Positions 37,416 through 51,096 of a DNA stretch of 64,000 bases are shown here, one piece after another. The position numbers were made by a program, and so were the translations under genes. The stretch comes from Auanema rhodensis (taxonomy: Eukaryota > Nematoda > Chromadorea > Rhabditida > Rhabditidae), in assembly GCA_964057225.1 (NCBI GenBank), contig OZ059900.1:8752501-8816500 (forward strand). Reading direction: 5' to 3'. Within the stretch, counting starts at the first letter, position 1. The number at the start of each line of letters is the position of its first letter. Under the pieces are notes generated by a model. The model saw only the letters and a program-made list of their open reading frames with translations, was not told the DNA's origin and did not search any database.

Positions 37416-39155
37416 CTATATGAACATTCTTTGACAGTATTTCATACATTTAGTCGTTTTAGAAGAAAAAAATATGCTTAAGATCAAAAGTTTGACTGAT
37501 TTAGCCAAAATGCCCTTCAATCCCCAAAAAACCAATAATTCTTGATATTTTCGGTCCTTTTTGACCAAAGTGGTTAAAATTGGACATATATATGTAAAAA
37601 TAGTCGAAGTTTATGAATCCTGAATTTCAAATCCATATCTCAAAGGGTCTGATCAAAACATACAGTTTTCACATGTTTTGTACCCAAAATCGTTGAATAT
37701 ATGGCGTTTTGAGCATAAAAAGGCCCATATTTCAATCAGTTTTGATATTCGTGCAAAATACACCTATATCAACATTCTTTGACAGTATTTCATACATTTA
37801 GTCGTTTTAGAAGAAAAAAATATGCTTAAGATCAAAAGTTTGACTGATTTTGCCAAAATGCCTTTCAATCCCCAAAAAACCAATAATTCTTGATATTTTC
37901 GGTCCTTTTTGACCAAAGTGGTTAAAATTGGACATAAATATGTAAAATTAGTCAAAGTTTATGAATCCTGAATTTCAAATCCATATCTCAAAGGGTCTGA
38001 TCAAAACATACAGTTTTCACATGTTTTGTACCCAAAATCGTTGAATATATGGCGTTTTGAGCATAAAAAGGCCCATATTTCAATCAGTTTCGATATTCGT
38101 GCAAAATACACCTATATGAACATTCTATGACAGTATTTCATACATTTAGTCGTTTTAGAAGAAAAAAATATGCTTAAGATCAAAAGTTTGACTGATTTTG
38201 CCAAAATGCCTTTCAATCCCCAAAAAACCAATAATTCTTGATATTTTCGGTCCTTTTTGACCAAAGTGGTTAAAATTGTACATATATATGTGAAAATAGT
38301 CAAAGTTTATGAATCCTGAATTTCAAATCCATATCTCAAAGGGTCTGATCAAAACATACAGTTTTCACATGTTTTGTACCCAAAATCGTTGAATATATGG
38401 CGTTTTGAGCATAAAAAGGCCCATATTTCAATCAGTTTTGATATTCGTGCAAAATACACCTATATCAACATTCTATGACAGTATTTCATACATTTAGTCG
38501 TTTTAGAAGAGAAAAATATGCTTAAGATCAAAAGTTTGACTGATTTTGCCAAAATGCCCTTCAATCCCCAAAAAACCAATAATTCTTGATATTTTCGGTC
38601 CTTTTTGACCAAAGTGGTTAAAATTGAACATATATATGTAAAAATAGTCAAAGTTTATGAATCCTGAATTTCAAATCCATATCTCAAAGGGTCTGATCAA
38701 AACATACAGTTTTCACATGTTTTGTACCCAAAATCGTTGAATATATGGCGTTTTGAGCATAAAAAGGCCCATATTTCAATCAGTTTTGATATTCGTGCAA
38801 AATACACCTATATCAACATTCTTTGACAGTATTTCATACATTTAGTCGTTTTAGAAGAAAAAAATATGCTTAAGATCAAAAGTTTGACTGATTTTGCCAA
38901 AATGCCTTTCAATCCCCAAAAAACCAATAATTCTTGATATTTTCGGTCCTTTTTGACCAAAGTGGTTAAAATTGGACATATATATGTGAAAATAGTCGAA
39001 GTTTATGAATCCTGAATTTCAAATCCATATCTCAAAGGGTCTGATCAAAACATACAGTATTCACATGTTTTGTACCCAAAATCGTTGAATATATGGCGTT
39101 TTGAGCATAAAAAGGCCCATATTTCAATCAGTTTTGATATTCGTGCAAAATACAC
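36720..39155. repeat. 7-monomer HOR (2436 bp), copy 1
   Basis: Order D-E-F-N-T-L-G: D has TGTCC and TATCTGTG (36720); E follows CAGTTTCGAT and has ATTCC (37068); F has CTTTGACAG with TTAGCC (37416); N has AAATATGTAAAATTAG (37764); T has GCCTTTC and ATTGTACA (38112); L has GAAGAGAAA with TATCAAC (38460); G has GCCTTTC, GTCGAAG and CAGTATTCAC (38808). D-E at the start and L-G at the end are inherited from the 9-monomer repeat. F, N and T replace its five central units. Confidence 0.88.
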
Positions 39156-41243
39156 CTATATGAACATTCTATGACAGTATTTCATACATTTAGTCGTTTT
39201 AGAAGAAAAAAATATGCTTAAGATCAAAAGTTTGACTGATTTAGCCAAAATGTCCTTCAAACCCCAAAAAACCAATAATTCTTGATATTTTCGGTCCTTT
39301 TTGACCAAAGTGGTTAAAATTGAACATATATCTGTGAAAATAGTCAAAGTTTATGAATCCTGAATTTCAAATCCATATCTCAAAGGGTCTGATCAAAACA
39401 TACAGTTTTCACATGTTTTGTACCCAAAATCGTTGAATATATGGCGTTTTGAGCATAAAAAGGCCCATATTTCAATCAGTTTCGATATTCGTGCAAAATA
39501 CACCTATATCAACATTCTATGACAGTATTCCATACATTTAGTCGTTTTAGAAGAAAAAAATATGCTTAAGATCAAAAGTTTGACTGATTTTGCCAAAATG
39601 CCCTTCAATCCCCAAAAAACCAATAATTCTTGATATTTTCGGTCCTTTTTGACCAAAGTGGTTAAAATTGAACATATATATGTAAAAATAGTCAAAGTTT
39701 ATGAATCCTGAATTTCAAATCCATATCTCAAAGGGTCTGATCAAAACATACAGTTTTCACATGTTTTGTACCCAAAATCGTTGAATATATGGCGTTTTGA
39801 GCATAAAAAGGCCCATATTTCAATCAGTTTTGATATTCGTGCAAAATACACCTATATGAACATTCTTTGACAGTATTTCATACATTTAGTCGTTTTAGAA
39901 GAAAAAAATATGCTTAAGATCAAAAGTTTGACTGATTTAGCCAAAATGCCCTTCAATCCCCAAAAAACCAATAATTCTTGATATTTTCGGTCCTTTTTGA
40001 CCAAAGTGGTTAAAATTGGACATATATATGTAAAAATAGTCAAAGTTTATGAATCCTGAATTTCAAATCCATATCTCAAAGGGTCTGATCAAAACATACA
40101 GTTTTCACATGTTTTGTACCCAAAATCGTTGAATATATGGCGTTTTGAGCATAAAAAGGCCCATATTTCAATCAGTTTTGATATTCGTGCAAAATACACC
40201 TATATCAACATTCTTTGACAGTATTTCATACATTTAGTCGTTTTAGAAGAAAAAAATATGCTTAAGATCAAAAGTTTGACTGATTTTGCCAAAATGCCTT
40301 TCAATCCCCAAAAAACCAATAATTCTTGATATTTTCGGTCCTTTTTGACCAAAGTGGTTAAAATTGGACATAAATATGTAAAATTAGTCAAAGTTTATGA
40401 ATCCTGAATTTCAAATCCATATCTCAAAGGGTCTGATCAAAACATACAGTTTTCACATGTTTTGTACCCAAAATCGTTGAATATATGGCGTTTTGAGCAT
40501 AAAAAGGCCCATATTTCAATCAGTTTCGATATTCGTGCAAAATACACCTATATGAACATTCTATGACAGTATTTCATATATTTAGTCGTTTTAGAAGAAA
40601 AAAATATGCTTAAGATCAAAAGTTTGACTGATTTTGCCAAAATGCCTTTCAATCCCCAAAAAACCAATAATTCTTGATATTTTCGGTCCTTTTTGACCAA
40701 AGTGGTTAAAATTGAACATATATATGTAAAAATAGTCAAAGTTTATGAATCCTGAATTTCAAATCCATATCTCAAAGGGTCTGATCAAAACATACAGTTT
40801 TCACATGTTTTGTACCCAAAATCGTTGAATATATGGCGTTTTGAGCATAAAAAGGCCCATATTTCAATCAGTTTTGATATTCGTGCAAAATACACCTATA
40901 TCAACATTCTTTGACAGTATTTCATACATTTAGTCGTTTTAGAAGAAAAAAATATGCTTAAGATCAAAAGTTTGACTGATTTTGCCAAAATGCCTTTCAA
41001 TCCCCAAAAAACCAATAATTCTTGATATTTTCGGTCCTTTTTGACCAAAGTGGTTAAAATTGGACATATATATGTGAAAATAGTCGAAGTTTATGAATCC
41101 TGAATTTCAAATCCATATCTCAAAGGGTCTGATCAAAACATACAGTATTCACATGTTTTGTACCCAAAATCGTTGAATATATGGCGTTTTGAGCATAAAA
41201 AGGCCCATATTTCAATCAGTTTTGATATTCGTGCAAAATACAC
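39156..41243. repeat. 7-monomer HOR, copy 2: a 6-monomer deletion form
   Basis: It has the same order as copy 1 but only six units (2088 bp). Between N (40200) and G (40896) there is a single monomer at 40548 instead of T and L. That monomer follows CAGTTTCGAT and has GCCTTTC like T. It ends ATTGAACA + TATATATGTAAAAATAG like L, or like a CATATATT unit, and has CATATATT itself. It is a mosaic, consistent with unequal exchange that removed one repeat. Confidence 0.88.
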
Positions 41244-43679
41244 CTATATGAACATTCTATGACAGTATTTCATACATTTAGTCGTTTTAGAAGAAAAAAA
41301 TATGCTTAAGATCAAAAGTTTGACTGATTTAGCCAAAATGTCCTTCAAACCCCAAAAAACCAATAATTCTTGATATTTTCGGTCCTTTTTGACCAAAGTG
41401 GTTAAAATTGAACATATATCTGTGAAAATAGTCAAAGTTTATGAATCCTGAATTTCAAATCCATATCTCAAAGGGTCTGATCAAAACATACAGTTTTCAC
41501 ATGTTTTGTACCCAAAATCGTTGAATATATGGCGTTTTGAGCATAAAAAGGCCCATATTTCAATCAGTTTCGATATTCGTGCAAAATACACCTATATCAA
41601 CATTCTATGACAGTATTCCATACATTTAGTCGTTTTAGAAGAAAAAAATATGCTTAAGATCAAAAGTTTGACTGATTTTGCCAAAATGCCCTTCAATCCC
41701 CAAAAAACCAATAATTCTTGATATTTTCGGTCCTTTTTGACCAAAGTGGTTAAAATTGAACATATATATGTAAAAATAGTCAAAGTTTATGAATCCTGAA
41801 TTTCAAATCCATATCTCAAAGGGTCTGATCAAAACATACAGTTTTCACATGTTTTGTACCCAAAATCGTTGAATATATGGCGTTTTGAGCATAAAAAGGC
41901 CCATATTTCAATCAGTTTTGATATTCGTGCAAAATACACCTATATGAACATTCTTTGACAGTATTTCATACATTTAGTCGTTTTAGAAGAAAAAAATATG
42001 CTTAAGATCAAAAGTTTGACTGATTTAGCCAAAATGCCCTTCAATCCCCAAAAAACCAATAATTCTTGATATTTTCGGTCCTTTTTGACCAAAGTGGTTA
42101 AAATTGGACATATATATGTAAAAATAGTCAAAGTTTATGAATCCTGAATTTCAAATCCATATCTCAAAGGGTCTGATCAAAACATACAGTTTTCACATGT
42201 TTTGTACCCAAAATCGTTGAATATATGGCGTTTTGAGCATAAAAAGGCCCATATTTCAATCAGTTTTGATATTCGTGCAAAATACACCTATATCAACATT
42301 CTTTGACAGTATTTCATACATTTAGTCGTTTTAGAAGAAAAAAATATGCTTAAGATCAAAAGTTTGACTGATTTTGCCAAAATGCCTTTCAATCCCCAAA
42401 AAACCAATAATTCTTGATATTTTCGGTCCTTTTTGACCAAAGTGGTTAAAATTGGACATAAATATGTAAAATTAGTCAAAGTTTATGAATCCTGAATTTC
42501 AAATCCATATCTCAAAGGGTCTGATCAAAACATACAGTTTTCACATGTTTTGTACCCAAAATCGTTGAATATATGGCGTTTTGAGCATAAAAAGGCCCAT
42601 ATTTCAATCAGTTTCGATATTCGTGCAAAATACACCTATATGAACTTTCTATGACAGTATTTCATACATTTAGTCGTTTTAGAAGAAAAAAATATGCTTA
42701 AGATCAAAAGTTTGACTGATTTTGCCAAAATGCCTTTCAATCCCCAAAAAACCAATAATTCTTGATATTTTCGGTCCTTTTTGACCAAAGTGGTTAAAAT
42801 TGTACATATATATGTGAAAATAGTCAAAGTTTATGAATCCTGAATTTCAAATCCATATCTCAAAGGGTCTGATCAAAACATACAGTTTTCACATGTTTTG
42901 TACCCAAAATCGTTGAATATATGGCGTTTTGAGCATAAAAAGGCCCATATTTCAATCAGTTTTGATATTCGTGCAAAATACACCTATATCAACATTCTAT
43001 GACAGTATTTCATACATTTGGTCGTTTTAGAAGAAAAAAATATGCTTAAGATCAAAAGTTTGACTGATTTAGCCAAAATGCCCTTCAATCCCCAAAAAAC
43101 CAATAATTCTTGATATTTTCGGTCCTTTTTGACCAAAGTGGTTAAAATTGGACATATATATGTAAAAATAGTCAAAGTTTATGAATCCTGAATTTCAAAT
43201 CCATATCTCAAAGGGTCTGATCAAAACATACAGTTTTCACATGTTTTGTACCCAAAATCGTTGAATATATGGCGTTTTGAGCATAAAAAGGCCCATATTT
43301 CAATCAGTTTTGATATTCGTGCAAAATACACCTATATCAACATTCTTTGACAGTATTTCATACATTTAGTCGTTTTAGAAGAAAAAAATATGCTTAAGAT
43401 CAAAAGTTTGACTGATTTTGCCAAAATGCCTTTCAATCCCCAAAAAACCAATAATTCTTGATATTTTCGGTCCTTTTTGACCAAAGTGGTTAAAATTGGA
43501 CATATATATGTGAAAATAGTCGAAGTTTATGAATCCTGAATTTCAAATCCATATCTCAAAGGGTCTGATCAAAACATACAGTTTTCACATGTTTTGTACC
43601 CAAAATCGTTGAATATATGGCGTTTTGAGCATAAAAAGGCCCATATTTCAATCAGTTTTGATATTCGTGCAAAATACAC
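41244..43679. repeat. 7-monomer HOR, copy 3
   Basis: D-E-F-N-T-L-G runs at 41244, 41592, 41940, 42288, 42636, 42984 and 43332. L is modified: it has CATTTGGTCG, TTAGCC and ATTGGACA, and lacks GAGAAA. G has lost the CAGTATTCAC change. T has a private GAACTTTC in place of GAACATTC. Confidence 0.87.
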
Positions 43680-46463
43680 CTATATGAACATTCTATGACA
43701 GTATTTCATACATTTAGTCGTTTTAGAAGAAAAAAATATGCTTAAGATCAAAAGTTTGACTGATTTAGCCAAAATGTCCTTCAAACCCCAAAAAACCAAT
43801 AATTCTTGATATTTTCGGTCCTTTTTGACCAAAGTGGTTAAAATTGAACATATATCTGTGAAAATAGTCAAAGTTTATGAATCCTGAATTTCAAATCCAT
43901 ATCTCAAAGGGTCTGATCAAAACATACAGTTTTCACATGTTTTGTACCCAAAATCGTTGAATATATGGCGTTTTGAGCATAAAAAGGCCCATATTTCAAT
44001 CAGTTTCGATATTCGTGCAAAATACACCTATATCAACATTCTATGACAGTATTCCATACATTTAGTCGTTTTAGAAGAAAAAAATATGCTTAAGATCAAA
44101 AGTTTGACTGATTTTGCCAAAATGCCCTTCAATCCCCAAAAAACCAATAATTCTTGATATTTTCGGTCCTTTTTGACCAAAGTGGTTAAAATTGAACATA
44201 TATATGTAAAAATAGTCAAAGTTTATGAATCCTGAATTTCAAATCCATATCTCAAAGGGTCTGATCAAAACATACAGTTTTCACATGTTTTGTACCCAAA
44301 ATCGTTGAATATATGGCGTTTTGAGCATAAAAAGGCCCATATTTCAATCAGTTTTGATATTCGTGCAAAATACACCTATATGAACATTCTTTGACAGTAT
44401 TTCATACATTTAGTCGTTTTAGAAGAAAAAAATATGCTTAAGATCAAAAGTTTGACTGATTTTGCCAAAATGCCCTTCAAACCCCAAAAAACCAATAATT
44501 CTTGATATTTTCGGTCCTTTTCGACCAAAGTGGTTAAAATTGGACATATATATGTAAAAATAGTCAAAGTTTATGAATCCTGAATTTCAAATCCATATCT
44601 CAAAGGGTCTGATCAAAACATACAGTTTTCACATGTTTTGTACCCAAAATCGTTGAATATTTGGCGTTTTGAGCATAAAAAGGCCCATATTTCAATCAGT
44701 TTTGATATTCGTGCAAAATACACCTATATGAACATTCTATGACAGTATTTCATACATTTAGTCGTTTTAGAAGAAAAAAATATGCTTAAGATCAAAAGTT
44801 TGACTGATTTTGCCAAAATGCCCTTCAAACCCCAAAAAACCAATAATTCTTGATATTTTCGGTCCTTTTTGACCAAAGTGGTTAAAATTGGACATAAATA
44901 TGTAAAATTAGTCAAAGTTTATGAATCCTGAATTTCAAATCCATATCTCAAAGGGTCTGATCAAAACATACAGTTTTCACATGTTTTGTACCCAAAATCG
45001 TTGAATATATGGCGTTTTGAGCATAAAAAGGCCCATATTTCAATCAGTTTCGATATTCGTGCAAAATACACCTATATCAACATTCTATGACAGTATTTCA
45101 TACATTTAGTCGTTTTAGAAGAAAAAAATATGCTTAAGATCAAAAGTTTGACTGATTTTGCCAAAATGCCTTTCAATCCCCAAAAAACCAATAATTCTTG
45201 ATATTTTCGGTCCTTTTTGACCAAAGTGGTTAAAATTGTACATATATATGTGAAAATAGTCGAAGTTTATGAATCCTGAATTTCAAATCCATATCTCAAA
45301 GGGTCTGATCAAAACATACAGTTTTCACATGTTTTGTACCCAAAATCGTTGAATATATGGCGTTTTGAGCATAAAAAGGCCCATATTTCAATCAGTTTTG
45401 ATATTCGTGCAAAATACACCTATATCAACATTCTATGACAGTATTTCATACATTTGGTCGTTTTAGAAGAAAAAAATATGCTTAAGATCAAAAGTTTGAC
45501 TGATTTAGCCAAAATGCCCTTCAAACCCCAAAAAACCAATAATTCTTGATATTTTCGGTCCTTTTTGACCAAAGTGGTTAAAATTGAACATATATATGTA
45601 AAAATAGTCAAAGTTTATGAATCCTGAATTTCAAATCCATATCTCAAAGGGTCTGATCAAAACATACAGTTTTCACATGTTTTGTACCCAAAATCGTTGA
45701 ATATATGGCGTTTTGAGCATAAAAAGGCCCATATTTCAATCAGTTTTGATATTCGTGCAAAATACACCTATATCAACATTCTATGACAGTATTCCATACA
45801 TTTAGTCGTTTTAGAAGAAAAAAATATGCTTAAGATCAAAAGTTTGACTGATTTAGCCAAAATGCCCTTCAAACCCCAAAAAACCAATAATTCTTGATAT
45901 TTTCGGTCCTTTTTGACCAAAGTGGTTAAAATTGGACATATATATGTAGAAATAGTCGAAGTTTATGAATCCTGAATTTCAAATCCATATCTCAAAGGGT
46001 CTGATCAAAACATACAGTTTTCACATGTTTTGTACCCAAAATCGTTGAATATATGGCGTTTTGAGCATAAAAAGGCCCATATTTCAATCAGTTTTGATAT
46101 TCGTGCAAAATACACCTATATGAACATTCTTTGACAGTATTTCATACATTTAGTCGTTTTAGAAGAAAAAAATATGCTTAAGATCAAAAGTTTGACTGAT
46201 TTTGCCAAAATGCCTTTCAATCCCCAAAAAACCAATAATTCTTGATATTTTCGGTCCTTTTTGACCAAAGTGGTTAAAATTGGACATATATATGTAGAAA
46301 TAGTCGAAGTTTATGAATCCTGAATTTCAAATCCATATCTCAAAGGGTCTGATCAAAACATACAGTTTTCACATGTTTTGTACCCAAAATCGTTGAATAT
46401 ATGGCGTTTTGAGCATAAAAAGGCCCATATTTCAATCAGTTTTGATATTCGTGCAAAATACAC
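43680..46463. repeat. Degenerate copy of the 7-monomer HOR and its decay into domain V
   Basis: D (43680) and E (44028) are intact. F (44376) has TTTTCGACC and TTTGCC. N (44724) is preceded by GAATATTTGG. T (45072) keeps GCCTTTC and ATTGTACA but has TATCAAC and GTCGAAG. L (45420) has CATTTGG and TTAGCC. The expected G is replaced by an ATTCC/GTAGAAATAGTCG unit (45768) and a GCCTTTC/GTAGAAATAGTCG unit (46116). This is the boundary beyond which the 7-monomer period is no longer visible. Confidence 0.75.
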
Positions 46464-47855
46464 CTATATGAACATTCTATGACAGTATTTCATACATTTA
46501 GTCGTTTTAGAAGAAAAAAATATGCTTAAGATCAAAAGTTTGACTGATTTTGCCAAAATGCCCTTCAATCCCCAAAAAACCAATAATTCTTGATATTTTC
46601 GGTCCTTTTTGACCAAAGTGGTTAAAATTGAACATATATATGTAAAAATAGTCAAAGTTTATGAATCCTGAATTTCAAATCCATATCTCAAAGGGTCTGA
46701 TCAAAACATACAGTTTTCACATGTTTTGTACCCAAAATCGTTGAATATATGGCGTTTTGAGCATAAAAAGGCCCATATTTCAATCAGTTTTGATATTCGT
46801 GCAAAATACACCTATATGAACATTCTTTGACAGTATTTCATACATTTAGTCGTTTTAGAAGAAAAAAATATGCTTAAGATCAAAAGTTTGACTGATTTTG
46901 CCAAAATGCCCTTCAAACCCCAAAAAACCAATAATTCTTGATATTTTCGGTCCTTTTTGACGAAAGTGGTTAAAATTGGACATATATATGTAGAAATAGT
47001 CGAAGTTTATGAATCCTGAATTTCAAATCCATATCTCAAAGGGTCTGATCAAAACATACAGTTTTCACATGTTTTGTACCCAAAATCGTTGAATATATGG
47101 CGTTTTGAGCATAAAAAGGCCCATATTTCAATCAGTTTTGATATTCGTGCAAAATACACCTATATGAACATTCTTTGACAGTATTTCATACATTTAGTCG
47201 TTTTAGAAGAAAAAAATTTGCTTAAGATCAAAAGTTTGACTGATTTAGCCAAAATGCCCTTCAAACCCCAAAAAACCAATAATTCTTGATATTTTCGGTC
47301 CTTTTTGACCAAAGTGGTTAAAATTGAACATATATATGTAAAAATAGTCAAAGTTTATGAATCCTGAATTTCAAATCCATATATCAAAGGGTCTGATCAA
47401 AACATACAGTTTTCACATGTTTTGTACCCAAAATCGTTGAATATATGGCGTTTTGAGCATAAAAAGGCCCATATTTCAATCAGTTTCGATATTCGTGCAA
47501 AATACACCTATATCAACATTCTATGACAGTATTCCATACATTTAGTCGTTTTAGAAGAAAAAAATATGCTTAAGATCAAAAGTTTGACTGATTTTGCCAA
47601 AATGCCCTTCAATCCCCAAAAAACCAATAATTCTTGATATTTTCGGTCCTTTTTGACCAAAGTGGTTAAAATTGAACATATATATGTGAAAATAGTCGAA
47701 GTTTATGAATCCTGAATTTCAAATCCATATCTCAAAGGGTCTGATCAAAACATACAGTTTTCACATGTTTTGTACCCAAAATCGTTGAATATATGGCGTT
47801 TTGAGCATAAAAAGGCCCATATTTCAATCAGTTTTGATATTCGTGCAAAATACAC
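46464..47855. repeat. C-K monomer pair and flanks
   Basis: The unit at 46464 is a plain TTTGCC type. C (46812; TTTTTGACGAAAG, GTAGAAATAGTCG) and K (47160; AAAAAAATTTGC, then ATATATCAAAG) follow, without N and E in front. The unit at 47508 follows CAGTTTCGAT and has ATTCC and GTGAAAATAGTCG. It matches the unit at 57940. Confidence 0.75.
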
Positions 47856-49247
47856 CTATATGAACATTCTATGACAGTATTTCATACATTTAGTCGTTTT
47901 AGAAGAAAAAAATATGCTTAAGATCAAAAGTTTGACTGATTTTGCCAAAATGCCCTTCAAACCCCAAAAAACCAATAATTCTTGATATTTTCGATCCTTT
48001 TTGACCAAAGTGGTTAAAATTGGACATAAATATGTAAAATTAGTCAAAGTTTATGAATCCTGAATTTCAAATCCATATCTCAAAGGGTCTGATCAAAACA
48101 TACAGTTTTCACATGTTTTGTACCCAAAATCGTTGAATATATGGCGTTTTGAGCATAAAAAGGCCCATATTTCAATCAGTTTCGATATTCGTGCAAAATA
48201 CACCTATATCAACATTCTATGACAGTATTCCATACATTTAGTCGTTTTAGAAGAAAAAAATATGCTTAAGATCAAAAGTTTGACTGATTTTGCCAAAATG
48301 CCCTTCAATCCCCAAAAAACCAATAATTCTTGATATTTTCGGTCCTTTTTGACCAAAGTGGTTAAAATTGAACATATATATGTAAAAATAGTCAAAGTTT
48401 ATGAATCCTGAATATCAAATCCATATCTCAAAGGGTCTGATCAAAACAAACAGTTTTCACATGTTTTGTACCCAAAATCGTTGAATATATGGCGTTTTGA
48501 GCATAAAAAGGCCCATATTTCAATCAGTTTTGATATTCGTGCAAAATACACCTATATGAACATTCTTTGACAGTATTTCATACATTTAGTCGTTTTAGAA
48601 GAAAAAAATATGCTTAAGATCAAAAGTTTGACTGATTTTGCCAAAATGCCCTTCAAACCCCAAAAAACCAATAATTCTTGATATTTTCGGTCCTTTTTGA
48701 CGAAAGTGGTTAAAATTGGACATATATATGTAGAAATAGTCAAAGTTTATGAATCCTGAATTTCAAATCCATATCTCAAAGGGTCTGATCAAAACATACA
48801 GTTTTCACATGTTTTGTACCCAAAATCGTTGAATATATGGCGTTTTGAGCATAAAAAGGCCCATATTTCAATCAGTTTTGATATTCGTGCAAAATACACC
48901 TATATGAACATTCTTTGACAGTATTTCATACATTTAGTCGTTTTAGAAGAAAAAAATTTGCTTAAGATCAAAAGTTTGACTGATTTAGCCAAAATGCCCT
49001 TCAAACCCCAAAAAACCAATAATTCTTGATATTTTCGGTCCTTTTTGACCAAAGTGGTTAAAATTGAACATATATATGTAAAAATAGTCAAAGTTTATGA
49101 ATCCTGAATTTCAAATCCATATATCAAAGGGTCTGATCAAAACATACAGTTTTCACATGTTTTGTACCCAAAATCGTTGAATATATGGCGTTTTGAGCAT
49201 AAAAAGGCCCATATTTCAATCAGTTTTGATATTCGTGCAAAATACAC
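47856..49247. repeat. 'N-E-C-K' 4-monomer block, second copy
   Basis: N (47856), E (48204), C (48552) and K (48900) are in the same order as at 28018. N here has TTTTCGATCC, shared with the copy at 58288 but not with that at 28018. Private changes are AATATCAAAT near 48412 and AACAAACAG near 48447. C here has GTAGAAATAGTCAAAG in place of GTCGAAG. Confidence 0.87.
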
Positions 49248-49943
49248 TTATATCAACATTCTATGACAGTATTCCATACGTTTAGTCGTTTTAGAAGAAA
49301 AAAATATGCTTAAGATCAAAAGTTTGACTGATTTAGCCAAAATGCCCTTCAAACCCCAAAAAACCAATAATTCTTGATATTTTCGGTCCTTTTTGACCAA
49401 AGTGGTTAAAATTGGACATATAAATGTAAAAATAGTCAAAGTTTATGAATCCTGAATTTCAAATCCATATCTCAAAGGGTCTGATCAAAACATACAGTTT
49501 TCACATGTTTTGTACCCAAAATCGTTGAATATATGGCGTTTTGAGCATAAAAAGGCCCATATTTCAATCAGTTTTGATATTCGTGCAAAATACACCTATA
49601 TGAACATTCTTTGACAGTATTTCATACATTTAGTCGTTTTAGAAGAAAAAAATATGCTTAAGATCAAAAGTTTGACTGATTTTGCCAAAATGCCCTTCAA
49701 ACCCCAAAAAACCAATAATTCTTGATATTTTCGGTCCTTTTTGACCAAAGTGGTTAAAATTGAACATATATATGTAAAAATAGTCAAAGTTTATGAATCC
49801 TGAATTTCAAATCCATATCTCAAAGGGTCTGATCAAAACATACAGTTTTCACATGTTTTGTACCCAAAATCGTTGAATATATGGCGTTTTGAGCATAAAA
49901 AGGCCCATATTTCAATCAGTTTCGATATTCGTGCAAAATACAC
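49248..49943. repeat. Two monomers leading into the 8-monomer HOR
   Basis: The unit at 49248 has CACTTATATCAAC, ATTCCATACGTTTAG and CATATAAATGTA. This makes it the same type as unit U4 at 51335, which shares the rare CATACG. The unit at 49596 is a CTTTGACAG/TTTGCC type that ends in CAGTTTCGAT. U4-type sequence therefore occurs outside the regular HOR order. Confidence 0.7.
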
Positions 49944-50639
49944 CTATATCAACATTCTATGACAGTATTCCATACATTTAGTCGTTTTAGAAGAAAAAAA
50001 TATGCTTAAGATCAAAAGTTTGACTGATTTTGCCAAAATGCCCTTCAATCCCCAAAAAACCAATAATTCTTGATATTTTCGGTCCTTTTTGACCAAAGTG
50101 GTTAAAATTGAACATATATATGTAAAAATAGTCAAAGTTAATGAATCCTGAATTTCAAATCCATATCTCAAAGGGTCTGATCAAAACATACAGTTTTCAC
50201 GAGTTTTGTACCCAAAATCGTTGAATATATGGCGTTTTGAGCATAAAAAGGCCCATATTTCAATCAGTTTTGATATTCGTGCAAAATACACCTATATGAA
50301 CATTCTTTGACAGTATTTCATACATTTAGTCGTTTTAGAAGAAAAAAATATGCTTAAGATCAAAAGTTTGACTGATTTTGCCAAAATGCCCTTCAAACCC
50401 CAAAAAACCAATAATTCTTGATATTTTCGGTCCTTTTTGACCAAAGTGGTTAAAATTGGACATATATATGTAAAAATAGTCAAAGTTTATGAATCCTGAA
50501 TTTCAAATCCATATCTCAAAGGGTCTGATCAAAACATACAGTTTTCACATGTTTTGTACCCAAAATCGTTGAATATATGGCGTTTTGAGCTTAAAAAGGC
50601 CCATATTTCAATCAGTTTTGATATTCGTGCAACATACAC

Positions 50640-50987
50640 CTATATGAACATTCTATGACAGTATTTCATACATTTAGTCGTTTTAGAAGAAAAAAATATG
50701 CTTAAGATCAAAAGTTTGACTGATTTTGCCAAAATGCCTTTCAATCCCCAAAAAACCAATAATTCTTGATATTTTCGGTCCTTTTTGACCAAAGTGGTTA
50801 AAATTGGACATATATATGTGAAAATAGTCGAAGTTTATGAATCCTGAATTTCAAATCCATATCTCAAAGGGTCTGATCAAAACATACAGTTTTCACATGT
50901 TTTGTACCCAAAATCGTTGAATATATGGCGTTTTGAGCATAAAAAGGCCCATATTTCAATCAGTTTTGATATTCGTGCAAAATACAC
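50640..50987. repeat. Extra monomer X inserted between U2 and U3
   Basis: In the other three places where U2 is followed by U3 (53420/53768, 60724/61072, 63504/63852), U3 follows directly after the GCAACATAC end of U2. Only here does a whole 348 bp GCCTTTC/GTCGAAG monomer stand between them. By parsimony this is an insertion by unequal exchange, although loss in an ancestor of the other copies is possible. Confidence 0.85.
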
Positions 50988-51093
50988 CTATATGAACATT
51001 CTATGACAGTATTTCATACATTTAGTCGTTTTAGAAGAAAAAAATATGCTTAAGATCAAAAGTTTGACTGATTTAGCCAAAATGTCCTTCAAA

Positions 51094-51096
51094 CCC
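51094..51096. other. 1-bp deletion marker in HOR unit U3
   Basis: CCC stands in place of CCCC before the A6 run. The same change occurs at 53874-53876, 61178-61180 and 63958-63960. The distances are 2780, 7304 and 2780 bp, which fixes the HOR length independently of substitutions. Confidence 0.95.

Noticed and set aside
49944-50171. Longer 75- and 79-codon minus-strand frames in the 8-monomer HOR (also 50988, 53072, 53768, 60376, 61072, 63156)
   Set aside because: The AAAGTTTATG to AAAGTTAATG change removes an upstream in-frame TAA and so extends the same shadow frame. In the 79-codon cases the 1-bp deletion also joins two frames. These are by-products of HOR-specific mutations.
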